Shown here: positions 1 through 9,005 of the stretch, piece by piece | Numbering within the stretch: the first letter of the stretch is position 1 | How the letters are laid out: each line of letters opens with the position of its first letter | Assembly (NCBI GenBank): GCA_001414345.1 | Contig: LLCB01000441.1 | Location: 1-36,619 of the forward strand | Length of the DNA stretch: 36,619 bases | Origin: Hymenoscyphus infarciens | Lineage: Eukaryota; Ascomycota; Leotiomycetes; Helotiales; Helotiaceae | Reading direction: 5' to 3' | Translations under genes and position numbers: made by a program | Notes under the pieces: model-generated | Database searches by the model: none | Seen by the model: the letters and a program-made list of their open reading frames with translations, nothing else | What the model was told of the DNA's origin: nothing

Positions 1-2412
1 ATAAAGTAATAGAGAGTAGTAGTAGTAGTACTACTACTACTTCTTACTTAATTTATCTATAGAGTTTAAATATATTATATAATAAAAGCTATTTAAAGTA
101 ATAAAGTAATAGAGAGTAGTAGTAGTAGTACTACTACTACTTCTTACTTAATTTATCTATAGAGTTTAAATATATTATATAATAAAAGCTATTTAAAGTA
201 ATAAAGTAATAGAGAGTAGTAGTAGTACTACTACTACTACTTATTACTTAATTTATCTATAGAATTTAAATATATTATATAATAAAAGCTATTTAAAGTA
301 ATAAAGTAATAGATAGTAGAATTAGTAGTAGTACTACTACTACTTCTTACTTAATTTATCTATAGAGGTTAAATCTTCTATATAATAAAAGCTATTTAAA
401 GTAATAAAGTAATAGAGAGTAGTAGTAGTACTACTACTGTTTATTATTTAATTTATCTATAAAATTAAATATATTATATAATAAAAACTTTATAAAGTAA
501 TAAAGTAATAGAGAGTAGAAGTAGTAGTAGTACTACTACTACTTCTTACTTAATTTATCTATAGAATTTAAATATATTATATAATAAAAGCTATTTAAAC
601 TAATTTAGTAATAGAAAGTAGTAGTAGTAGTAGTAGTATTACTACTACTATTACTTATTACTAAATTTACTTATAGACTTTAAATATATTATATAATAAA
701 AGCTATTTGAAGTAATAAAGTATTAGAGAGTAGAAGTAGTAGTACTACTACTATTTATTATTTAATTTATTTATAAAATTAAATTTATTATATAATAAAA
801 ACTTTATAAAGTAATAAAGTAATAGAGAGTAGAAGTAGTAGTAGTACTACTACTACTTCTTACTTAATTCATCTATAGAATTTAAATATATTATATAATA
901 AAAGCTATTTAAAGTAATAAAGTAATAGAGAGTAGAAGTAGTAGTAGTACTACTACTACTTCTTACTTAATTTATCTATAGAGTTTAAATATATTATATA
1001 ATAAAAGCTATTTAAAGTAATAAAGTAATAGAGAGTAGTAGTAGTATCTCTACTACTTCTTATTACTAAATTTACTTCTAGAATTTAAATATATTATATA
1101 ATAAAAGCTATTTAAAGTAATAAAGTAATAGAGAGTAGAAGTACTACTACTACTACTACTTCTTATATAATTTATCTATAGAGGTTAAATCTTCTATATA
1201 ATAAAAGCTATTTAAAGTAATAAAGTAATAGAGAGTAGTAGTAGTACTACTACTACTACTACTACTACTACTTACTTAATTTATCTATAGAGGTTAAATC
1301 TTATATATAATAAAATCTATTTAAACTAATTAAGTAATAGAAAGTAGTAGTAGTAGTACTACTACTTCTACTACTACTACTTATTACTAGATTTACCTAT
1401 AGAATTTAAAGATATTATATAATAAAAGCTATTTAAAGTAATAAAGTAAAAGAGAGAGTAGAAGTAGTAGTACTACTACTATTTATTATTTAATTTATTT
1501 ATAGAATTAAATATATTATATAATAAAAGCTATTTAAAGTAATAAAGTAATAGAGAGTAGTAGTAGTAGTACTACTACTACTACTACTACTACTTACTTA
1601 ATTTATCTATAGAGGTTAAATCTTATATATAATAAAATCTATTTAAACTAATTAAGTAATAGAAAGTAGTAGTAGTAGTACTACTACTTCTACTACTACT
1701 ACTTATTACTAGATTTACCTATAGAATTTAAAGATATTATATAATAAAAGCTATTTAAAGTAATAAAGTAAAAGAGAGAGTAGAAGTAGTAGTACTACTA
1801 CTATTTATTATTTAATTTATTTATAGAATTAAATATATTATATAATAAAAGCTATTTAAAGTAATAAAGTAATAGAGAGTAGAAGTACTACTACTACTAC
1901 TACTTCTTATATAATTTATCTATAGAGTTTAAATATATTATATAATAAAAGCTATTTAAAGTAATAAAGTAATAGAGAGTAGTAGTAGTAGTACTACTAC
2001 TACTACTACTTACTTAATTTATCTATAGAGGTTAAATCTTCTATATAATAAAAGTTACTTAAACTAATAAAGTAATAAGAAGTAGTAGTAGTACTACTAC
2101 TACTACTTCTTCTAGATTAATCTATATATAAAAGCTAAATTCTTTATATAATAAACGCGATTTAAACTAATAAAGTAATAGAGACTAGTAGTAGTACTAC
2201 TACTACTACTACTACTTCTTATCTAATTTATATATAAAAGTTAAATTATATAATAAAAACTAATTAAACTAAGAAAGTAATAAAGAGTAGTAGTAGTAGT
2301 AGTACTACTTCTACTACGTCTTACTTAATTTATTTAAATCTTCTATATAAAAAGCTATTTAAACTAGTAAAGTAATAGAAAGTAGTAGTAGTAGTAGTAC
2401 TATAACTACTAC
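1..2412. repeat. ~100-bp minisatellite with a (GTA)n(CTA)n hairpin in every unit
   Basis: About 24 tandem units spaced 95-115 bp. Each unit has an AT-rich spacer (ATATTATATAATAAAAGCTA), then AAGTAATAGAGAGTAG, then a near-perfect palindrome of GTA repeats running directly into CTA/TAC repeats, then CTTCTTACTTAATTTATC. The flanking AAGTAATAGAG and CTTCTTACTT lengthen the stem. Arm length varies between units. CA and TG dinucleotides are almost absent, as expected after RIP. No coding potential. The array continues to the right of the LTR element inserted at 2413. Confidence 0.95.
1291..1859. repeat. 322-bp higher-order duplication inside the minisatellite
   Basis: The stretch starting at 1291 (AGGTTAAATCTTATATATAA) and the one starting at 1613 appear identical for roughly 260 bases, covering about three consecutive units with the same arm-length variants. 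The block length of 322 bp indicates a recent multi-unit duplication by unequal exchange or replication slippage. Confidence 0.85.
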
Positions 2413-2785
2413 TGTGATAGCCTGTTATCTAGGCTATCTTAGATAGCCGATATTACGTAGCATATACTATATATATTAGCTTTCAGTAGTTGTTGTTTTA
2501 CATTGTCTAATTTAGGAAGGTTACATACGTTCGTACGTCTGTCTAGACTTTTAGACGTACTTCGTAGAGTTTAGGCTTTTATATTAGCTGACGTATATTG
2601 TTGTTCGGTTTTGTACCCCTTTTTGTCGTCCGAATCTCTTATATATAGCAGCCTACTCCTAGAGTCAGAAAAGGCCAGTTTAGCCTTTTCTTCTATATTA
2701 GAGCCTAGTATCTATGTATATTATTTAGTCTTGAACGTACTCCTATATACCTCTTCTCTTATAGTATGTATTTCGTGCTGTTATA
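2413..2785 (+). repeat. 5' LTR of element copy 1 (RIP-mutated)
   Basis: 373 bp, same length as its 3' partner. By hand comparison about 44 positions differ (~12%). All are transitions, and all put T or A in this copy where 5184-5556 has C or G. That one-way pattern is diagnostic of RIP-type deamination on both strands of this LTR. Confidence 0.93.
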
Positions 2786-3917
2786 TAAAAAGGCTAAACT
2801 CTTCTTCGCTGGTAATAGTATTTATAATATCTCTTTAAGCTTTTTGTTGCTTTTGTTTCGCTTTAGGCCTGAATCGGTCTATTATAATAATATCCTTAAA
2901 TAGCCGGGATTCTAGAGATCTCCCGGACGGCCAGTAATATCAGGGTTTAGTATTAGTTTTAGATAGCTAGTAAAAATCGTGTCTTATACGTTATAGGATT
3001 TAAATACGCTAAGTATTTAGAATCCTAATAACCCTCTCTGTATAGGGACTGCTATACATAGGTTCGGTGAATAAGTCGACTATCACCAAAAGTCATCGCG
3101 AAGGCTTCCGAATCTGCTCTTACCCCCCCCCCCCAGTTCCGCCACGAGGCGTTGAACGACCTTCCAGGGCCACCCCCCTTTTCGAAAGACAACCCTCTGA
3201 ACCCTCTCCGATCCGCAACCGCACGCCGAAACAACAAGGGCTTAGCCCTCAAAGACAACCTTCCCCAATTCGGACGATATACGGATAATAGGCGGACGAG
3301 ATGGAGGCAAAAGGCACATAAAGGACAAAACGATCGGTTAGAGAGATGGAGGACAAAATTACAAGCGAACTTCGAAGTCAAAAATCCCACCTCCGAACCC
3401 TCCCCGATCCGACCCTTATTCGACCCTCCTTTGCTTTTAAGCCCTAATTCAGACCTCTTTCGGCCACGGGCAGCTGCCCCTGATGCCTTCCCACCACTGC
3501 CCTCGAATCGGATACGAATCGGTCGAAATACGCTTTCCATCAGGACCAAAGAAGTGAGCTCTTAGCTGAGTTATCGCTATCTTTAATCCCGACCGAACAG
3601 CATCTGACTCTACTCTGAACTTCCCTCGAACCTCTACCAGCGAACATTCAAAAAGACTGCGGTTACGGACTAAGTCCCCGCCGGTACAAAGGTTGAAAGA
3701 GATGGAAGTTGAAAGAGATGGAAGTGGAATTAAGAACAAGATTACGCTGAAGAAACGTTCGCTTTTCGAGTACGGCCATACTCGGAGAGAATAGGAACAG
3801 TTCTTCTATATGTGGGACACACCTTAGCTCGTCCGAACTCCCCACGATGCGACAGCGACTCTTCTTCGAAATCAGAAGATGACGATTAAGTCCTTAAGTA
3901 CCTAAAGGGAACAAGGC

Positions 3918-4370
3918 AATACGACAACTCGGCTACAACCTCGCCTTTGACCAGCCGAAACTCCTCCTTTTGTTATCTTGAACATCGGACAGCATTTTTC
4001 AATATTCGGCAACAACTTCGTTTTTGACCAGCCGAAACTCCTCCTTTTGTTATCCTGAACTTCGGATAGCATTTTCAACTTCCACAACTCGGCTACAACT
4101 TCGCTTTTGACTAGCCGAAACCACCCTTTTTGTTGTCCTGAACTTCGGACAATACGACAACTTCGGCATCAAGTTCATTTGACCAGCCGAAACCCCACCT
4201 GTTGTTGTCCCGAACTTCGGACAACAGTTTCAATACGACAACTTCGGCAACAACTCTTTTGACCAGCCGAAACCCTCTCTTTTGTTGTCCCGAACTTAGA
4301 CAACAATTTCAACTTCGACAACTCGGCAACAACTTCGCCTTTAGCCAGCCGAAACCCCACCGACTCTGGT
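3918..4370. repeat. Tandem ~75-85 bp repeat inside LTR element copy 1
   Basis: Five to six imperfect copies of a unit containing ACAACTCGGCTACAACTTCG, TTTTGACCAGCCGAAAC and TTTTGTTGTCCTGAACTTCG. The unit is non-coding and is also seen, more mutated, in copy 2 around 34040-34400, so it belongs to the family. Confidence 0.85.
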
Positions 4371-4436
4371 ACAGAGTCTTACATTCTTTACTTTCTTTTC
4401 ACTTCTGGCCGGGCCAGAAGTTCTTTTTTCATCTGA

Positions 4437-4795
4437 ATTCGACTCGGATACGAATCGGTACGCTCTCGAAAGGATAGTGACCTCTTAGCTGAGTTATCAC
4501 TGTCATCTACGACATTATTAACTTTTTCGTTCCGACTTCACTCTGAGTCCCCGCCGACCTCAGTTCAGACGAACTTACACTCTTTTCTCCTTTTTTTCAT
4601 TTGAACTTTCGAATCGGATACGAATCGAATCGGTACGCTCTCGAAAGGATAGTGACCTCTTAGCTGAGTTATCACTGTCTACGACATCATCGAATTTTCA
4701 TTTCCGACTTCACCTTTTTGAATTCTTCGAATCGGATACGAGTCGGTACGCTCTCGAAGTGAGCTCTTAACTAAGTTATCACTGCCTCTCAACCG
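4437..4795. repeat. Dispersed ~65-bp motif repeated inside LTR element copy 1
   Basis: Three copies (about 4440, 4613, 4728) of a module built from CGAATCGGATACGAATCGGT, ACGCTCTCGAA and CTCTTAGCTGAGTTATCACT. A diverged fourth copy lies near 3504-3575. The same module recurs in copy 2 (about 33400, 34490, 34580, 34775, 34960, 35140) and in the relic near 26270-26345. Function unknown; it could be a structural or packaging element of the RNA. Confidence 0.8.
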
Positions 4796-5171
4796 AACGA
4801 CTTCCGACTCTACGCTAAATTCGACTTCGACTCTGTTTTGAACTTTTAAACTTTCGAACTTTCGAACTTTTTAAACTTTTAAACTTTTTACTTTAAACTT
4901 TTTCCAACCTGCCGGACAGGATCGGACTACACTCTTTTCGCGAATACTTGCTTTTGATATTAAAGGATTGGAAACGAAGTCTCTTTGCAAGCATCTACGG
5001 TCACGATTCAGACCCGACATCTCAACATCTCGTCTCGCTTACAACAAATTACAATAAACAAAGCATCTACGAACTCGACCAACTTACGACAACACAACAA
5101 TGCAACACTTACACCATCCCGATTCAGCCCTGAACGACAAGAGATAGAAGACTCGGGACGAGTCTTTTTTC

Positions 5172-5183
5172 AAGGGAGGGGGA
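5172..5183 (+). other. Polypurine tract of LTR element copy 1
   Basis: AAGGGAGGGGGA directly abuts the TG of the 3' LTR, the expected site for plus-strand DNA priming. The identical 12-mer is at 35582-35593 in copy 2, although much surrounding sequence has mutated. Confidence 0.85.
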
Positions 5184-5556
5184 TGTGATGGCCTGTCATC
5201 TAGGCCATCCTAGATAGCCGATATTACGTGGCATATGCCGTACATATTAGCTTTCGGTAGTTGTTGTTTTGCATTGTCTAATTTAGGAAGGTTACGTACG
5301 TCCGTACGTCCGTCCGGACTTTCGGACGTACTTCGTAGGGTTCGGGCTTTTGTATTAGCCGACGTATGTCGTTGTTCGGTTTCGTACCCCTTTTTGTCGT
5401 CCGAACCTCTTGTATATAGCAGCCTACTCCTAGAGTCAGAAAAGGCCAGTTTAGCCTTTTCTTCCGTATCAGAGCCTAGTATCTACGCATGTTATTCAGT
5501 CTCGAACGCACTCCCATATGCCTCTTCTCCTGTAGTGTGTATTTCGTGCCGTTACA
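5184..5556 (+). repeat. 3' LTR of element copy 1 (nearly unmutated)
   Basis: Begins TGTGATGGCCTGTCATC and ends GTGCCGTTACA, followed by the ACTAC target duplication. It contains none of the RIP-type changes seen in the 5' LTR and is the best available approximation to the ancestral LTR. Confidence 0.93.
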
Positions 5557-5918
5557 ACTACTACTACTAATTCTTATTTAATTTATTTATAAAGAATAAT
5601 ATTTTTATATAATAAAAGCTAATTAAACTAATAAAGTAATAAAGAATAGTAGTAGTAGTACTACTTCTACTATCTCTTACTTAATTTATCTAAATCTTCT
5701 ATATAATAAAAGCTATTTAAGCTAATAAAGTAATAGAGAGTAGTAGTAGTAGTACTACTACTACTTATAGTATAATTTATTTATAAAAGTATTCTACTAC
5801 TACTTATTACTTAATTTATTTATATTATATAATAAAAGCTATTAAAACTAATAAAGTAATAGAGAGTAGTAGTACTAGTACTACTACTACTACTACTTAT
5901 TTAATTTATCTATAGAAG
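5557..5918. repeat. Hairpin minisatellite, right-hand continuation
   Basis: The same ~100-bp units as in 1-2412 resume directly after the LTR element, with about four more GTA/CTA hairpin cores (near 5560, 5650, 5740, 5870). This shows the LTR element inserted into a pre-existing array. Confidence 0.9.
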
Positions 5919-6271
5919 TATAATAGTACGAAATCTATACTATTATAGAAGAGATATATAGAACTGCGTTTAGTAGAATAATATATGTAGATACTAAGCT
6001 CTAATATAGAAGAAAAGGCTAAACTAGTCTTTTCTAACTCTAGAAGAGTAGGCTACTATATATAAGAGGTTTATATAATTTAAAACAGGTCTAAAACTAA
6101 CTAACGTTATACGTCGGCTAATACAAAAGCCTAAACTCTACGAAGTATATCTAAAAGCCTAGATATATATAATCTTTTTAAAATAGATAATATAAAATAA
6201 TAACTACTAAAACCTTATATATAGTAGATACTTCTATTTATCTAGAATAACCTAGGTAATAAGCTATTATA
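5919..6271 (-). mobile_element. Decayed solo LTR of the same family, reverse orientation
   Basis: Read on the minus strand it follows the 5184-5556 LTR from end to end: the start matches TGTGATGGCC as TATAATAGCT, the end GTGCCGTTACA as GTACTATTATA. In between are the shared blocks around AAAGGCTAAACT and TACGTCGGCTAATAC. It is about 353 bp, dense in C-to-T and G-to-A changes. No interior is attached, and the flanking pentamers (AGAAG, ACTTA) do not match, so no target duplication can be claimed. Confidence 0.85.
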
Positions 6272-6830
6272 ACTTATTTAGTAGCCTAACTACTAAATAA
6301 GAGACTAGATTAGATATATTTAATATATTATATAGTTTTATATACTTATTTAGTAGTCTATCTATTAAATAAGAAGCTAATTCTTAATTATTTATAGTTT
6401 TATATACTTATTTAGTAGTCTAGCTACTAAATAAGACACTAGATTCGAAATATATTATATAGTTTTCTAGACTTATTTAGTAGTCTAGCTACTAAATAAG
6501 AAGCTAATTCTTAATTATAAATAGTTTTATATACTTATTTAGTAGCCTAGCTACTAAATAAGAAGCTAGATTAGATATATTTAATATATAATATAGGTTT
6601 ATATACTTATTTAGTAGTCTATCTACTAAATAATAAGCTAATTCTTAATTATAAATAGTTTTATACTCTTATTTAGTAGTCTAGCTACTAAATAAGGCGC
6701 TAGTTTAAATATATTTAATATATAATAAAGTTTTATATACTTATTTAGTAGTCTAGCTACTAAATAAGAAGCTAATTATTAATTATAAAATATAATATAT
6801 TCTTTTATATATCTATTTAATAGTCTAAGT
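6272..6830. repeat. Second minisatellite with a 29-bp palindromic core
   Basis: Nine copies of the near-perfect palindrome CTTATTTAGTAG-TCTAG-CTACTAAATAAG start at about 6273, 6345, 6407, 6472, 6534, 6606, 6668, 6740 and 6800, giving periods of 60-72 bp. Two spacer types (GAAGCTAATTCTTAATTA and GCTAGATTAGATATATTTAA) alternate irregularly. Non-coding. The unit is unrelated to the 1-2412 array apart from the shared habit of a palindromic core. Confidence 0.9.
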
Positions 6831-7600
6831 ACTAATTAAGATACTAGAGTATTATTTTAATCTTTATCTTATCGTTTTATTATATAATTTACTAATAAAC
6901 TTAAGTTCTTTCTTTTATTCATAGCATCGTAGTATCGCTACGTCATAAGTACAGCGGTATGTGTCACACCAGCTGTTATAGCAGGGGTTAAGCCTTTTTA
7001 GAGGCTGTCGCGCAGGTGTAACACGACCTTAAAAGAGGCTAGACAGGGGGCAATTAGTCATGCCAGAGATGGACTTTAGAGGCTTTCTCAATCGGTTTAG
7101 TAGTCTATAGATACTACTATTAAGTAAATAAGCTATATAGGTCTTTATTATCGATACTAGTATATTACTATATATGACATAGCTTCTTCGTAGAAGGTCG
7201 AGAGGCCTAAAAACTCTAATAGTTATAAAAAGAGGTATTATTACGTCGCTTTTTTAACTTAAACTTAGCTCTATAGACAGTTCTAGAGATAAGATAGAAC
7301 TACTAGAGGCTCGTAGAATACACCGCGTATAGGTGTTAAGTCTTTGTATCCCTCTAGCTAGGCCTTATCTCTTTTAGAGTACTTTTATTTTCTGTCTTCT
7401 AAAGAAAAGAGAGAGAAAGATTTTAGAAAAAAAAGCTCGGATTATAAAAAAAGTGGGCAAATTCAAGCTTAACTCGCAACTCACTATATTCTCTATATAG
7501 TATAATTTACCTAGACTCTAAGAAAAATCAATTTTCTCTATTATCTCTTTAAATCTCTTTACTAAAGGTAGATACATAACTTGATTCTATACTTTCTAAA
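6831..7600. other. Degraded AT-rich transition, no gene seen
   Basis: Mostly CA/TG-depleted sequence with stop codons in all frames. A short patch of near-normal composition (about 6920-7110) contains a TGTCACACC...GGTGTAACA inverted pair. From about 7600 the base composition becomes that of normal genic DNA. Probably old transposon debris; no family recognised. Confidence 0.6.
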
Positions 7601-9005
7601 ACCTCTAGAAGAAGTATTAGTAGTAGAAGCACGTTACGTAATTTCCCCCTTTCACGATTTCGGGCAAAGGTATTGCTTGTTTTGGGCTACAGAGTCAATC
7701 TCTAATTTGTGCAAAGAGATACCACCTACGATGAAACATCTGATAAAAAAGTGCAAAAACATACTTCGCCCGGTTTTACTCGAATAAGCAAGTTTTCCCC
7801 CGGAAGTGGTACGAGTCTCAGATCCTCAACAACGGAATGGCTGCGCAGTTGTCTATCATGTTTTCTTTTGCCAATAGGTTAAGACACTTACTCCTGTGCC
7901 TAGCTTCTAACTTTCTTTGACGATGATGCCAAGCCAACTTCGTTTTATGAGCCTAGAGTTCTGACTTTCGTATCTTAATGTACCGTCGATTCTCGTTCTC
8001 TCTGTAAGTATTTGAAAACCTCGGTATAGGGAGAACATACAAATATGACCTTTGGCCGTTGACAGAGGGTTTTCCTACAATTTGTCTCTTCAAGATTGAA
8101 ATTAAAGCGAGAGGGGGTGACAAAAAGTCACCTTCTCTGACGATCTAGATTAGGTAGTGTTCCAACCTTCCACGTTTGAAGATTGTAAGCTAGCCAGCCC
8201 TTTGTATGTAAGTTAGGGTGTTTTTAGGAGTAAATTATAGAGTTGAGAGTAGTTTATCATATGTTTGATAGATCTTCCTATAAGATTTTCAATCGCTTCG
8301 TTCCTTCACGAATGTGCGGTCCTTGAAGATTACACGTCGTTTACAGCGTGGTTTTCACCTTTCAAGGAGTTACTCTGGAAGTATCTACTTTTACTTTGAA
8401 TATGTGAAGAAGTCGAGAACACTTGAACTTGTTGCTTAAGGAGATCAAGGAGGATCAGAGGTTTAGTTTCTATATTCTTATCAAAGCTCGCAGGAAATCT
8501 TCGTGAGTACTCGTGACAGTTGCGAGCAACGACAAATAAGCTGTTTCGCAGTTTGGTGCCCACTGCTCTTGTGATATATTTACCAATTATAGAATTCACT
8601 CATTATTCGCTACCTGAAACGCTAAAAAATGGGTCAAATAATTGCCACTATCAAATCACATTGCTCGGGAACGTGAGGCTAAACAATGCAACTGAATAGA
8701 ATCCTAAAGTTTGCAGAAATTTAGAGTAAGTGGTAATTCTCTAGCTAGGAGTTGTAATGCTTGAGAAGATTTAGACAAATGTAGTTAGGTAAGATATGAA
8801 ATCTTTGCTTTTTGGTATATCTCTATACAGAATTAGTCCATTTCGGACAAAAGCACCATATTTGTGTAAAAGTCACTTTGTTTGCTCAAGTGTTAGGTTA
8901 GTGTGTTAAATAATAGTTGGAAAAGTTTAAAGACAGTGTGCGCGAGAAAACCACCTTCAAAATAGGGTGTCCTATCTATTGAATATATGTAACCAGAGCC
9001 CGACA
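7601..9005. other. Intergenic region, no supported gene
   Basis: Ordinary base composition. The longest open frames are under 90 codons, and the one at 8330-8599 lacks an ATG. It includes the 3' flank of the CoA ligase gene. No repeat or RNA gene recognised. Confidence 0.6.

Larger units (their letters stand above)
2413..5556 (+). mobile_element. Complete non-autonomous LTR retrotransposon, copy 1 (3144 bp)
   Basis: Two 373-bp LTRs (2413-2785 and 5184-5556) begin TGTGAT and end GTTA(T/C)A. The element is bounded by the perfect 5-bp direct repeat ACTAC (2408-2412 and 5557-5561), a target-site duplication. A polypurine tract AAGGGAGGGGGA lies immediately before the 3' LTR. The 2398-bp interior has no long reading frame and no recognisable gag, protease, reverse transcriptase, RNase H or integrase. 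It would therefore be mobilised in trans, like a TRIM/LARD-type element; the partner is not in this window. The interior from about 3060 is GC-richer and little mutated, while 2413-3060 is depleted in C and G. A C-run lies near 3123-3134. No primer-binding site was identified with confidence. Confidence 0.93.

Noticed and set aside
1..2412. CRISPR-like regular spacing of repeats
   Set aside because: Spacers are themselves repeated and the organism is clearly a eukaryote; this is a minisatellite.
3052..3565. Overlapping 137- and 165-codon frames in the LTR element interior as gag remnants
   Set aside because: They lie on opposite strands of GC-richer non-coding DNA, start at TTG rather than ATG, show no nucleocapsid CCHC or capsid motif, and are not preserved in copy 2.
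8330..8599. 89-codon minus-strand frame
   Set aside because: It begins with GTG and has no internal ATG before its stop; no recognisable motif.
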